In this document: piece after piece, positions 33,549-42,055 of the stretch
Position numbering within the stretch: position 1 is the stretch's first letter
Layout of the letters: each line of letters begins with the position of its first letter
Origin: Burkholderiaceae bacterium
GTDB taxonomy: Bacteria > Pseudomonadota > Gammaproteobacteria > Burkholderiales > Burkholderiaceae_C
Length of the DNA: 42,186 nt
Reading direction: 5' to 3'
NCBI GenBank assembly: GCA_014879655.1
Contig: JACSRS010000074.1
Span: 1 to 42,186, forward strand
Made by a program: the position numbers and the translations under genes
Notes under the pieces: model-generated
What the model was told of the DNA's origin: nothing
The model's input: the letters and a program-made list of their open reading frames with translations, nothing else
Database searches by the model: none

Positions 33549-35147
33549 ATGGCAACTGCCACTGGAGAACCAACTCGGCTTACCGTCAGCTTGTACCTTT
33601 TGAGAGCATCCAAGGTCTCAGAGGCGCTTCAACAACTGGAGGCAGCTAGCGCATCCAGCTCGACACTGATCGAATCGATTCCAGAGGGCAAGTTTTTAGC
33701 CCTGCCTTCTGATCCATCACCTCCCAAATGGCTTGATCCGATTTCGTCCTTAATCCCGGCGGGCTCAAACCTGCAACTGGAGAGCCAATCTCCTGGCGGC
33801 ATTCTCTGGGTGCCCAGGAATGGAAAAACCTTCGTCTTTACCTTCGGGTATGGCCATACAAAGGTTAAGGATGAGTGGGTTGACCCGGAATTTGGAAAGA
33901 CCGTTGCCTTGGCCATCGTCCCACAGGTGCAGGTGTGCGAAGTCCGTGCAGAACAGGTATTTGCAAAGCGTCATATCGCGAATGAGCGCGCGCCAGCCGC
34001 CTCCTCTGTCCGTGAATTCGGCTTTGAATCTGACCGCGACCTAGTTACTGCGGTTGAGGGTGTACCGGAGACTTCGTACTGGCCGCTCCTTGGCAGGAAG
34101 GTACGCGGCGGGGTGTCTTTCAAGTTCGATATGGATGTGGCCAAGCTTCTTGATGCGCTGGACAAAATCATTGAACGATTTGACTCAAATGAGCACCGCA
34201 CCCGATGGCCACAGGCGAACAACCTCGTTCCGGTGCGTGATGAAGCCGTGGTGGATCAACTGGATGCACTGTTGGATGGAGTCCTGGGAGCGGCACATCC
34301 AGAGAACTCAATCACATTTGCCGCCCCAACAGAACGCAGCGGAGACAAACCCTATCCGCAGCATTTTGTTATCGGTCGTATGCGGGCTAGCCCAACTACA
34401 TCGCCATACTTGACGTATGCAAGCTGGAAGAGCCATGTTCAGTCAAAGGGAGATACGGCCAACCTCGAAGCTGCGAAGGCCACGCGAGTTCACTTGCTGG
34501 ATGCTGATAAGGAGGAGATCGACTCTTGCTCAATGTATGCCTGCATGGGTGTTGAAGTCACTCACGGGGGCATTACTCATGTCCTGTCGTCCGGCTCTTG
34601 GTACGCAGCAGACCGCCAGTTCATCGCCAGTACAAACCAAGTCTTGGGGACAATCGGCGCACCGGCACTGAATCTTCTGGCGTGGAACTCGGTAGACCAT
34701 GAAGGGCCTTATAACGAGAAGGCCGCAAACGCCGATCCCGACCTTTGGCTCTTTGACAAGGAGCTTGTGCAGTTTGGTGGGGGATCATCGCGCTTTGAGT
34801 TTTGTGACCTCATGCACTTGCCGTCGAAGACGCTGTATTTCGTCAAACACCCGACAGGTTCAGCAGGAGTAAGTCACCTGTGTGAGCAGGTTCGTCGAAC
34901 GGCGGAGACGTTCTTTGACACCGACCCGACCTACCGGCAAAAGCTTGCAGCCAGAGTAAACGCTGTCGGAAAGGGCTGGGATACCACTTGGCTCACAACC
35001 CAGCCGAAGCGGCATGAATGGAATCTTTGCATGGTTCTGATGGGCAAGCAACTCAATGATTTGCCGTTCTTTGCGAAATGCGGCATCTCACGACTGGTTG
35101 GAGAGTTGGTGAGAAGAGGATTTGTCGTGTCCTTTCAGGCCGTTTGA
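33549..35147 (+). CDS. DUF6119 (TIGR04141) family protein
   Basis: The product is 532 aa. LTVSLYLLRASKVSEAL at the N-terminus, FVFTFGYGHTKVKDEWVDPEFGKTVAL and the later SGSWYAADRQFI match the sporadically distributed TIGR04141/DUF6119 family as I recall it. The family occurs beside restriction-modification and other defence genes and has no proven activity. Its GC content is clearly lower than that of hsdR next to it, which suggests a separate origin. GGGAGGATG just before the ATG gives a strong ribosome-binding site. It lies 35 bp after the metallopeptidase gene and could share its transcript. Confidence 0.8.
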   Translation: MATATGEPTRLTVSLYLLRASKVSEALQQLEAASASSSTLIESIPEGKFLALPSDPSPPKWLDPISSLIPAGSNLQLESQSPGGILWVPRNGKTFVFTFGYGHTKVKDEWVDPEFGKTVALAIVPQVQVCEVRAEQVFAKRHIANERAPAASSVREFGFESDRDLVTAVEGVPETSYWPLLGRKVRGGVSFKFDMDVAKLLDALDKIIERFDSNEHRTRWPQANNLVPVRDEAVVDQLDALLDGVLGAAHPENSITFAAPTERSGDKPYPQHFVIGRMRASPTTSPYLTYASWKSHVQSKGDTANLEAAKATRVHLLDADKEEIDSCSMYACMGVEVTHGGITHVLSSGSWYAADRQFIASTNQVLGTIGAPALNLLAWNSVDHEGPYNEKAANADPDLWLFDKELVQFGGGSSRFEFCDLMHLPSKTLYFVKHPTGSAGVSHLCEQVRRTAETFFDTDPTYRQKLAARVNAVGKGWDTTWLTTQPKRHEWNLCMVLMGKQLNDLPFFAKCGISRLVGELVRRGFVVSFQAV

Positions 35148-35228
35148 GCTGACACCGGGAAGGGGCAGGCCTTTATCCAGGCAGTTTTCCGATGATTCCC
35201 GCCCCTACGTGAAAGAACTGAACAGTGG

Positions 35229-35254
35229 GCATGGCGACCATCAGGCCGCCATGC
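35229..35254. terminator. Stem-loop between convergent genes
   Basis: GCATGGCG (35229-35236) pairs with CGCCATGC (35247-35254) around a 10-nt loop, between the DUF6119 gene and the convergent 81-aa gene. It lacks a T-run, so terminator function is only plausible. Confidence 0.35.
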
Positions 35255-35264
35255 GGTAGTTGCG

Positions 35265-35510
35265 CTATTTCTTGGCGCGAGAGAACTGCCAAGCGGTGTC
35301 GAAGGGCAGACTCTTGCGAATCGCCGGCAAGGGGTCATAGGGATACGGGAACGCGCGGATGCGGCCTTGAACGACCACGCTGCCGGTGTCGTAGACGTTG
35401 ACGATGAGGCCGCACCAGAGGTCAAAGCGGGTGTAGTTACCCATTCGCGCTTTTCCGTTGATGAAGACCCGGTTTGCCTTGAAGCGGCGTTCGATGGTCT
35501 GAGCTTGCAT
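35265..35510 (-). CDS. Small hypothetical beta-rich protein
   Basis: The product is 81 aa. The ATG has AGGAG about 10 nt upstream, which supports a real gene. The protein reads TIERRFKANRVFINGKARMGNYTRFDLWCGLIVNVYDTGSVVVQGRI, a strand-rich pattern. The NVYDTGSVVVQG part recalls the TBP-like N-terminal domain of RNase HIII and related nucleic-acid proteins. The similarity is short and may be chance. It is divergent from the AbrB-like gene, with 142 bp between them. Function unknown. Confidence 0.55.
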   Translation of the reverse strand: MQAQTIERRFKANRVFINGKARMGNYTRFDLWCGLIVNVYDTGSVVVQGRIRAFPYPYDPLPAIRKSLPFDTAWQFSRAKK

Positions 35511-35652
35511 GGTGGATTGCTCCTGGTTGATGCGGGGAATTCCGCCCGGAGCCTTTACAAGACAGCACTACAGAGACCGAAGCATGGTTGGCAAGGGCAC
35601 CTGCTGCCAATTTGCGATAGCCAATGTGTATCAATGAAGTGAGTGCAACACC

Positions 35653-35892
35653 ATGCCAAGCAAGCTGTCGAAATGGGGTAACTCGCTCGGTGTTCGAGTG
35701 CCGAGCCATATTGTCGAACGGGCCGGTCTGCAATGCGGCGACCAGCTCTACATCCGTCTGCTCGATTCGGGCGACATTCTGGTGAGGGCGGCCCGTCCGG
35801 GCGCGGTCCCACCGTGCTACGCAGTCCCGAATGGCAGCGCGACCACCCTTGAGGCCAAGTCGTCCGATGACGGCAGCTGGGATGTGTGGTGA
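35653..35892 (+). CDS. AbrB/MazE-like DNA-binding protein (orphan antitoxin type)
   Basis: The product is 79 aa. SKLSKWGNSLGVRVPSHIVERAGLQCGDQLYIRLLDSGDILV is the swapped-hairpin AbrB/MazE fold of antitoxins such as MazE and PemI. The tail (residues 45-79) would be the toxin-binding part. No MazF/PemK-like toxin follows: the next 219 bp hold no gene that I can see. It is therefore an orphan, a regulator, or the remnant of a toxin-antitoxin pair. Confidence 0.85.
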   Translation: MPSKLSKWGNSLGVRVPSHIVERAGLQCGDQLYIRLLDSGDILVRAARPGAVPPCYAVPNGSATTLEAKSSDDGSWDVW

Positions 35893-36033
35893 TTTCTGGT
35901 TCGTCTGAAGCGAAGTCACACCGAGATTGCGGCCGGTTTCGCCCCGCGCTACTGTGACGACGCGGCTGTGGCTGACTTCAACTGGTCAGCCGCGCCGCGC
36001 AAGCAAATCTGCCGATCGCTGCCGGTCACCCCC

Positions 36034-36062
36034 AAGGGCTGAGACAAAACGTCTCAGCCCTT
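36034..36062 (+). terminator. Strong stem-loop after the AbrB-like gene
   Basis: AAGGGCTGAGAC (36034-36045) pairs perfectly with GTCTCAGCCCTT (36051-36062) around a 5-nt loop, followed by TGTCGTTT. This 12-bp stem with a partial T-run is probably an intrinsic terminator. The rest of 35893-36111 shows no gene. Confidence 0.65.
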
Positions 36063-36111
36063 TGTCGTTTCTGGCGGGCAGGTTGGCGCAACCCCATCTG
36101 AAGGAAACCCC

Positions 36112-36474
36112 ATGTCTCAAGAATCCGCCATGCCGCCGAAGGCAGGCCCTGCATCGCCCAACGATCCACTGCCCATCGCCATCCACCCGCCCGTGCTCTT
36201 CGAGTTGGGCGATGTCGTTGCCACGCCGCCCGCGCTGCGGTTGATCGAAAAGCGCGGAGGGAACGTCCTCGACCTGCTGCGCCGTCACCAGCGGTGCGAG
36301 TGGGCCGCCATGTGCGCGGAGGATCGCAATGCCAACTGGCAGGCTGTTTTGTCTGGTGAATCACGCATCTTCTCGTCGTTCGACATCGGCAAGGAAGGCG
36401 ACCCGGCGGTCGTGTGGGTCATCACCGAGTGGGACCGGTCGGTCACCACGGTGCTGCTGCCCAGCTGCTACTAA
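36112..36474 (+). CDS. Plasmid/ICE-type hypothetical protein
   Basis: The product is 120 aa. It follows a widespread pattern of small proteins on plasmids and integrative elements: LDLLRRHQRCEWAAMCAEDRNANWQAVLSGESRIFSSF, then VVWVITEWDRSVTTVLLPSCY. Function is unknown; some database entries carry misleading restriction-related names. AAGGAAAC precedes the ATG. It stands between two terminators as a single-gene unit. Confidence 0.75.
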   Translation: MSQESAMPPKAGPASPNDPLPIAIHPPVLFELGDVVATPPALRLIEKRGGNVLDLLRRHQRCEWAAMCAEDRNANWQAVLSGESRIFSSFDIGKEGDPAVVWVITEWDRSVTTVLLPSCY

Positions 36475-36526
36475 TCCCAAATCACCGTCCGCAGGCCGCA
36501 GCGCAAAGTTGCGGCCAGTTCATTCC

Positions 36527-36558
36527 GCCGTGCCGCGTTCGCGCCGCACGGCTTTTTT
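36527..36558 (+). terminator. Intrinsic terminator after the 120-aa gene
   Basis: GCCGTGC (36527-36533) pairs with GCACGGC (36546-36552), and six T follow directly (36553-36558). This is a textbook rho-independent terminator for the plus strand. Confidence 0.85.
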
Positions 36559-36601
36559 GTCGCTGCGTTCGTAGCGATAGCACGCACTTATCACTACCAA
36601 A

Positions 36602-37594
36602 ATGACCACCAAAAAGCCGCACGCATCGGCTGGCACCAAATCGCCAGCATCTAGCGAAGAATCCACCGCCAGCACCGCAGCCAAAACGGCAGAGAAGCCG
36701 CCGACCGGCTCCGTGGCTGGCTATGTCGCCTCTGCCAGCTCGAAAGCCACCAAGCGGGCCTATGCCAGCGATGTGCGCCATTTCATCCAGCACGGCGGGG
36801 CCATACCGGCAACACCGGCCATGGTGGCGGAGTACTTGGCGAAGTTGGCCCCGGCCATGAAAGTGGCGACGCTGGAGCGGCGCTGCGTGTCCATCGCACA
36901 GGCCCACCGCGACCAAGGGCTGAAGTCGCCGACGCGGGCTGATGTGGTCGTGGCGACCATGAAAGGCATCCGCCGCCAGCACGGCACCCGCCAGCGTGCG
37001 GTGAAGCCAATCACCCGCGACGTGCTGCTGGAGATGCTGGCCGTGCTCGACCAGCAGAAGTCACACCCCACCAAGGCAGCGCGAGACAGGGCTTTGCTGC
37101 TGGTCGGTTTCGCGGGTGCGTTCCGCCGCGCTGAGTTGGTGGCCTTGCGGGTGGAGGACGTGACCTTCCACGACACCCACGCCGAGGTGCTGCTTCGGTT
37201 TTCCAAGACCGATCAGTTTGGCAAGGGGCGTTCGGTGTTTCTGCCGCAGGCCAGCGGCGAGCGTTGCCCCATCCAGAGCCTCAAGGCGTGGCTGGCGGTG
37301 GCGGGCATCGAAACCGGCTGGCTGTTCCGCTCGGTGACCAAGGGGGGTGTGGTGTCCGATGAACCGCTAACGGCGCAGTCGGTGGCCTTGATCGTGAAGC
37401 GCGCTGCAAAGGCCATGGGGCGTGAGCCGGAGGAGTTCTCGGGCCATAGCCTTCGCGCGGGCTACGTGACCACGGCGGCGATGGCATCGCTGCCCACATG
37501 GCTCATCCGAGAGCAGACTGGGCACCGCAGCGATACCGTGCTGGCCCGCTACATCCGGCCGGTCGAAAAGCGAAAGATACCGTCGCTGCTTTGA
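36602..37594 (+). CDS. Second tyrosine recombinase of the element
   Basis: The product is 330 aa. After a low-complexity Ala/Ser/Lys-rich start (1-40) comes a SAM-like core-binding domain and a catalytic domain with R175, K202, H282-x-x-R285, H308 and nucleophile Y317. All are present, so it should be active. It lacks the DUF4102 arm domain and is nearer to Xer/phage-type recombinases than to the element integrase at 40495. Its substrate is unknown; resolving multimers of a replicating circle or shuffling cargo are possible. It begins 43 bp after a terminator. Confidence 0.88.
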   Translation: MTTKKPHASAGTKSPASSEESTASTAAKTAEKPPTGSVAGYVASASSKATKRAYASDVRHFIQHGGAIPATPAMVAEYLAKLAPAMKVATLERRCVSIAQAHRDQGLKSPTRADVVVATMKGIRRQHGTRQRAVKPITRDVLLEMLAVLDQQKSHPTKAARDRALLLVGFAGAFRRAELVALRVEDVTFHDTHAEVLLRFSKTDQFGKGRSVFLPQASGERCPIQSLKAWLAVAGIETGWLFRSVTKGGVVSDEPLTAQSVALIVKRAAKAMGREPEEFSGHSLRAGYVTTAAMASLPTWLIREQTGHRSDTVLARYIRPVEKRKIPSLL

Positions 37595-37637
37595 CTGGTA
37601 CCAGCAGCATGTAGGCCTGCGAAGAAGGGAGGGGAGT

Positions 37638-38909
37638 TTGCAGGTCGAGCTATATACCGGGGACATCCCGTCAGTTTTCGAGCGGTTCAGTGACTTGATC
37701 GGTGCGCAGCACTGGAAGAAGCGGGTTGACCTTGTCAAGATAGATATCAAAGGCAACAAGCTGCTGAGGGACCACCTGCTTCAAGAAAATGAGTTCGCTT
37801 TCGGCCTGCAGGCGGCGACCGAACTCACCAAAAAGTATGGCCGGTTGCCCGTGCAGCAGATGGATATCAGCCCGCTGTATCCGTGCATGGCCTTTGCCGC
37901 TCAGGTACTGTCGATTGCTGAATCCTCCGCCGGGCCTCAGCGCGCCCAGCTCGTGCGCCGTGTTCACGGTGCGCTGAAGAACCCGGATGACTTGCGCGGG
38001 ATGCGCCTGGAGCTGACGGCCGCGACTCACTTCCTTCGGCGTGGTCTCGAAGTTCAATGGCCCGAAGTGACTGGGGGCGGCACGATGGATCTCTTGATCC
38101 CGGCTCTCGGACCACAAGGGCTTGAAGTCGAGTGCAAATCTATCTCCGACGACAAAGGGCGCAAAATTCCAAAGCGTGAGGCCTTGGATTTCTCTGCACT
38201 CGTGGCGCCCAAGCTGGATGCCCTTGGGAAAGGGCTGAAAGTAGGTGTCGCGGCTGTGCTGACCCTTGATGGACGCATGCCAGGGACATTTGTGGAACGC
38301 CGGAAGTTGGCGGAGTCAGTGGTTCGCCATGTGCTGTCCGGCGCCGTCAACTGTCAGCTGGAGGGGGCGAACCTGCGAATTCATGAGTTCGATCCCGCGC
38401 TGCTCGGTGAGGTTGGTGGAGATGGGAATCCCGTGATTTCACGGGACCGAGTGGACGCGATCACTGGTACGACAAACAGGCAGGCTCTGATCGTCGGTCG
38501 GAAGAGTGGGGGCGCAATCGTCCTTGTGCTTCAGAGCGCACAGGATGACTCGCTGCTGACTTACACGTTTGACACCTTGTCGAGGGCGGCCAAGAGACAA
38601 CTCTCTGGACAACGGGCCGGGATGTTCCTGGCGGGGCTCGACGGGCTGGAAGCGGCATCTTTGATGGATCTGGCTCAGCAGGATGGAGCGGGCGATCAGC
38701 CACCAACGGCCCTTCGCGTCCGGGTTAGTGAATTTCTGGCCAGCCACGGCCGGGACCATGTCATTGGGGTTGGGTTCATCAGCAAAGGAGGACTACGGCC
38801 TGCTGCTGGTGGCGTGACTGACAGTGGGGGCTCCGCGTACGTTTTCCCGAAGCGAGAAAGTCCCTTTTGGCATGACGATTTCGCTGGGCTGTTTGCCGAG
38901 AGAGTATGA
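37638..38909 (+). CDS. Predicted PD-(D/E)XK-type protein
   Basis: The product is 423 aa, from TTG at 37638 behind GGGAGGGGAG. I do not recognise the family. A restriction-like site is visible: GGTMDLLIP (D151), 13 residues, then LEVECKSI (E165, K167), matching D-x(n)-E-x-K of PD-(D/E)XK nucleases. Helix-rich sequence precedes it, and the C-terminal 200 residues have no clear motif. It follows the second recombinase by 43 bp on the same strand. A nuclease role in defence or in element maintenance is plausible but unproven. Confidence 0.65.
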   Translation: MQVELYTGDIPSVFERFSDLIGAQHWKKRVDLVKIDIKGNKLLRDHLLQENEFAFGLQAATELTKKYGRLPVQQMDISPLYPCMAFAAQVLSIAESSAGPQRAQLVRRVHGALKNPDDLRGMRLELTAATHFLRRGLEVQWPEVTGGGTMDLLIPALGPQGLEVECKSISDDKGRKIPKREALDFSALVAPKLDALGKGLKVGVAAVLTLDGRMPGTFVERRKLAESVVRHVLSGAVNCQLEGANLRIHEFDPALLGEVGGDGNPVISRDRVDAITGTTNRQALIVGRKSGGAIVLVLQSAQDDSLLTYTFDTLSRAAKRQLSGQRAGMFLAGLDGLEAASLMDLAQQDGAGDQPPTALRVRVSEFLASHGRDHVIGVGFISKGGLRPAAGGVTDSGGSAYVFPKRESPFWHDDFAGLFAERV

Positions 38910-38921
38910 GCGGCTTGGCGC

Positions 38922-39824
38922 CTAGACCCAGCGCATGACTTCAGGGCGCCAAGTAGCAGTTGCCTGACTGCCGGCCGCGGCGACCTGCGTCGGTGACCAC
39001 AGTAGGTCGTCCAGCAGCGCCACGGTGTCACCCAGATTCGCGGCTTCGATGCGGTTCTTGTTCAGGAAGGCTTGCCACTGGCGCAGCTTTGCGGCGTCTT
39101 CACTGAACTGCTTGGTCAGTGCCAAGGGCCGCTCGGTGGGCAGGGCGGTCTGGCGGCGGGCAAAGGTGGCGGCAATGGCTGCAGCCAGCGTGGCACCGTC
39201 CAGTTCCGTGCGCCTTGCGATGACCGCCAGGTCGAAGAAGTCCTTCATGCGGCTGTTCGCTTGTCCCAGCATCACCATGGCCTGGTACTTCTCGGCGATC
39301 ACTGTGTAGACGGGATAGACCCGCAGCGTGGGGGCTGGGAAGTCGCCCAGCAAGGTGGGGTAGGCCACTGTCTGCGGCTCCGGTGTCACGGCGTCCCCGA
39401 AGCCCACGTCGATCTGCAGGGCGCAGCGTGCGGAGCCGATGCGTGCCACCAGCGTGATGCGGGTACCGCCGTAGGTGTTGTCCTCGCGAATGGCGCCGGC
39501 CTTCACGGAGTCGGCATCAAACACAATGCCGTCGCCCAGGTCCATGGCGGCGATGTCGCGGAAAGTGGCAATCAGGTTCGCCTCATCGTCAGGGCCGAAG
39601 CCCAGCAAGTCGGCGTCCCTTGTGGGCCGGTGCGGCGTGTCGTACCAGAGTGCAAAGAGCAGCGCGCCCTTCAGCAAGAAGCGGTCGGCATGCGGTGAGG
39701 CGCTGACGCGGGCCAGCAGGCGCTCCATGCCGAAGCGGTTCAGCAGCAGGCTGTAGTCGTCGCCACGCTGCTTGGCGAGGGTCAGCAGCCTTGCCAAGAT
39801 CGACGCGGAGAGGTTCCCGGTCAT
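38922..39824 (-). CDS. abiEii: AbiEii-type nucleotidyltransferase toxin
   Basis: The product is 300 aa. FLLKGALLFALWYDTPHRPTRDADLLGFG is the nucleotidyltransferase core of AbiEii/AbiGii toxins, with the D-x-D metal site in RDADLLG, followed by YPVYTVIAEKYQAMVMLG and RMKDFFDLAVIA. Relatives act as type IV toxins; some were shown to add nucleotides to tRNA acceptor ends, which blocks translation. The gene overlaps the antitoxin gene by an ATGA and is downstream of it. Confidence 0.9.
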   Translation of the reverse strand: MTGNLSASILARLLTLAKQRGDDYSLLLNRFGMERLLARVSASPHADRFLLKGALLFALWYDTPHRPTRDADLLGFGPDDEANLIATFRDIAAMDLGDGIVFDADSVKAGAIREDNTYGGTRITLVARIGSARCALQIDVGFGDAVTPEPQTVAYPTLLGDFPAPTLRVYPVYTVIAEKYQAMVMLGQANSRMKDFFDLAVIARRTELDGATLAAAIAATFARRQTALPTERPLALTKQFSEDAAKLRQWQAFLNKNRIEAANLGDTVALLDDLLWSPTQVAAAGSQATATWRPEVMRWV

Positions 39825-40420
39825 TGGGTTATGGCCTCCAGATAGGGCTGCATGACACGTTCGACCCGGTTGATCCTGGCGAAGTGGCTCAGCTCGGCCA
39901 TGGTGACCTTGCGGCTGCGCCATGCGTCTTTCAGCGCCTCCAGCGCCACGTCCAGGCCGATCTTGTTGCGAAACTTGAAGCAGTCGGTCACCGTCTTGGC
40001 GGCGCTGTACACGCGGATGGGGGCACCGTGTTCGGTCACGGTCTGGATGCCGTCGCTGTAGGCAGTGCCGCGCAGGCGCGTGATGCGCAGCGTGGGGTAG
40101 CTCAGGGTCGGGGTTTGTGTCGCCTCGGGCAGCGCGATCCACACTTCGTGCGGCAGCTGCGTGCCGATCTCATGGAATTGCAGCGCACTCAGCAGGCACA
40201 GCACGGCCTTGGGCACGCGTTGACAGACCTCGATCAGCGTCTGGTGCTCGGTGACTTCAGCATCGGGCAGTCCATACAGGCCACGGCCCAGCCGTTGCAG
40301 CTTGCCGGCCTGGTGTAGCCGGATCAGCAGCTGCGGTGACCAGCCGTGCTCGCGCACATCCACCGCCCGCAGCACGCGTCGGTGCCGGGCCAGTTCGAGG
40401 ATGTGGTCAGACTGGTTCAT
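39821..40420 (-). CDS. abiEi: AbiEi-type antitoxin / autorepressor
   Basis: The product is 199 aa from ATG 40420; a GTG at 40444 would add eight residues. The N-terminus is a winged HTH (ILELARHRRVLRAVDVREHGWSPQLLIRLHQAGKLQRLGRGLYGL), the standard AbiEi DNA-binding domain that represses its own operon. The C-terminal domain (RVYSAAKTVTDCFKFRNKIGLDVALEALKDAW) is the antitoxin part. TTGAAC and TATTAA lie just upstream on the minus strand as promoter-like boxes close to the start codon. It is the first gene of the pair. Confidence 0.9.
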   Translation of the reverse strand: MNQSDHILELARHRRVLRAVDVREHGWSPQLLIRLHQAGKLQRLGRGLYGLPDAEVTEHQTLIEVCQRVPKAVLCLLSALQFHEIGTQLPHEVWIALPEATQTPTLSYPTLRITRLRGTAYSDGIQTVTEHGAPIRVYSAAKTVTDCFKFRNKIGLDVALEALKDAWRSRKVTMAELSHFARINRVERVMQPYLEAITQ

Positions 40421-40494
40421 GAGGAGTGAGTTTAATATCCGCACTACTTTTGTTCAAGTGATGCGAAATTCAATCGGCCACGCGCCGTGGGGTT

Positions 40495-41844
40495 CTACTG
40501 CTCGCCGATCTTGCGCATGGCCGCCGTGGCTTCTTCCATGGCGTTGCGAACCGGGGCGACGATCAACCGAGCGTAGACCTTAGTGGCTTCCGGGGTCTTG
40601 TGATTCAGAACCCTGCCGATGATGGGTAGGCTGGTGCCGCTGCTGGCAAGCCAAGATCCCAGTGTGCGGCGCAGGTCATGAATGTGCAGGTCACGCATCT
40701 CGTAGTGCTGCAAGTGCAGCCCGTGCTTCTCCGCCAATGGCGTGTAGCGTTCGATGGTCTGGACCGGGAAGTCGATGGCCTCTTCCAGGGCCAGTTGGTA
40801 GTCGAAGGTCTTGGCCGTTGCCTTCTCCGCCAACGCCTCAACCAAACCCAACGCCGTGCCGCGCGCCAGCATGCGCTCCCAAGCCCCTCGTGGCTCCACC
40901 AAATGACCGCATTCGCCGGAACCAGGGAACACGAAAAGAGAATCGCTGCCTTGGGCAGCCTTCTTTCTTCGTTCCAGAACCTCGATGGCCTCGGGGGTCA
41001 GCAGCACGGTCTGCGGCTCGCCATTCTTGGTTCTCTCGATGCTCCATTCCTTGCGTTCAAGGTGCACGTCTGGCCATTGCATTGCCAGGACATTGCTGCG
41101 GCGTGCCCCCGTGTACAGGGCGAGTTTCACGAAGTCACGCACCAGCTCGTTCGTTTCATGCTCCATGGCCAGCATGAGGCGGGGCATCTCATCGGGGAGT
41201 ACGAATCTTGAGCGGGACTTCTCCCTGTACTTGTCCATTCCCCGGCAGGGATGGTTACCGTCGAAGTAGCCCCACTGGATGGCACGGCTGTACATCGAGC
41301 TGATGAGAGCGATCACGCGGTTGGCCGTCGTCGGGATGTGGCCCATCTTTGCGTGATGGGAGATAAGCTGAGCGCGCGTGATGTCCGACAGCCGCAGCTT
41401 TGCAAGGTTGACGCCGTACCTGTTCGTGTCGATGTGGCGCTCGAACTTCTCGATGTCTTCCTTGTGGGACACCTTGCGGACGGACGAGTGCCGCTCGTAG
41501 TAGACCTTGAAGAAGTCGGCCAGCGTTATCTCGCTGCGTCGTTCGCGCATCGACTCGGCAGGGTTGAGATCCTGCGCGATGTCTGCATTCAGCGCCGCGA
41601 CCGTCTTGCGAGCTTGCTCGATGCTCACATCCGGGTAGCGCCCGATCTTGATGCGCTCCGGTCTGCCTTGGATGCGTCGGTAGAGCAAGAAACTCTTCCG
41701 GCCGGTCTTGCCGACGCTGATCGCGAGCCCTTTGGTGTCCGTGTCGTAGAAATAGGCCACGCCTTCACGCGGAAGCGTCAGCCGGTCGAGGACTCGCTTG
41801 GTGAAATTGAGGCGGTTGCTGGGGGGTGGTTGGTCTTTGTGCAT
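40495..41844 (-). CDS. P4-type tyrosine integrase of the tRNA-targeting element
   Basis: The product is 449 aa. The N-terminal DUF4102 arm-binding domain reads VAYFYDTDTKGLAISVGKTGRKSFLLYRR. The catalytic domain has R248, K273, H389-x-x-R392, H415 and nucleophile Y424, all present. Its start faces attR 203 bp away, which is the usual place of an integrase beside its attachment site. A long insert-like stretch (about 305-385) precedes the H-x-x-R box. I infer that it recombines the CTCATAATC core in CAU tRNA anticodon loops. It is not closely similar to the island A integrase. Confidence 0.93.
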   Translation of the reverse strand: MHKDQPPPSNRLNFTKRVLDRLTLPREGVAYFYDTDTKGLAISVGKTGRKSFLLYRRIQGRPERIKIGRYPDVSIEQARKTVAALNADIAQDLNPAESMRERRSEITLADFFKVYYERHSSVRKVSHKEDIEKFERHIDTNRYGVNLAKLRLSDITRAQLISHHAKMGHIPTTANRVIALISSMYSRAIQWGYFDGNHPCRGMDKYREKSRSRFVLPDEMPRLMLAMEHETNELVRDFVKLALYTGARRSNVLAMQWPDVHLERKEWSIERTKNGEPQTVLLTPEAIEVLERRKKAAQGSDSLFVFPGSGECGHLVEPRGAWERMLARGTALGLVEALAEKATAKTFDYQLALEEAIDFPVQTIERYTPLAEKHGLHLQHYEMRDLHIHDLRRTLGSWLASSGTSLPIIGRVLNHKTPEATKVYARLIVAPVRNAMEEATAAMRKIGEQ

Positions 41845-42046
41845 GCGGGAAATCTTGCTACGCGGTGGCTACGAGCCCCGTGCCTTTTGCAGAGATAGAT
41901 CGCACGCTTGCTACGCCGAGCGTTGATCGAGGCCGGTCACGGTTTACCGAGACTTGCCGTTCGACCCGTAGGGCTGTTGAGGTTGTTAACGTCCGTTGTC
42001 CGCAGAGGGCGACGAGTGGCGAAAAACAACAATAGCCGTAACCATG
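41845..42046. other. Right end of the element
   Basis: No gene is seen. Two TTGCTAC copies (41855-41861 and 41908-41914) repeat the motif found three times at the left end in the same orientation. The integrase promoter must lie here on the minus strand, but no clear hexamers stand out. Confidence 0.55.
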
Positions 42047-42055
42047 CTCATAATC
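42047..42055 (+). repeat. attR core, CTCATAATC
   Basis: Exact copy of the attL core, positioned at the start of the tRNA 3' part. The bases before it (CCATG) are element sequence, not tRNA. Confidence 0.85.

Larger units (their letters stand above)
19725..42055. mobile_element. 22.3 kb integrative element in a CAU tRNA gene
   Basis: The two halves of one tRNA gene lie at either end and share a 9-bp core. A P4-type integrase sits just inside the right end with its 5' side towards attR, and TTGCTAC repeats lie inside both ends. The cargo includes an intron-bearing CAU tRNA, a rolling-circle type replication protein, a type I restriction-modification operon, an AbiE pair and a second recombinase. 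Genes are mostly syntenic in short operons; parts such as the specificity gene and the DUF6119 gene are visibly less GC-rich than the backbone, consistent with transfer. Confidence 0.88.
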
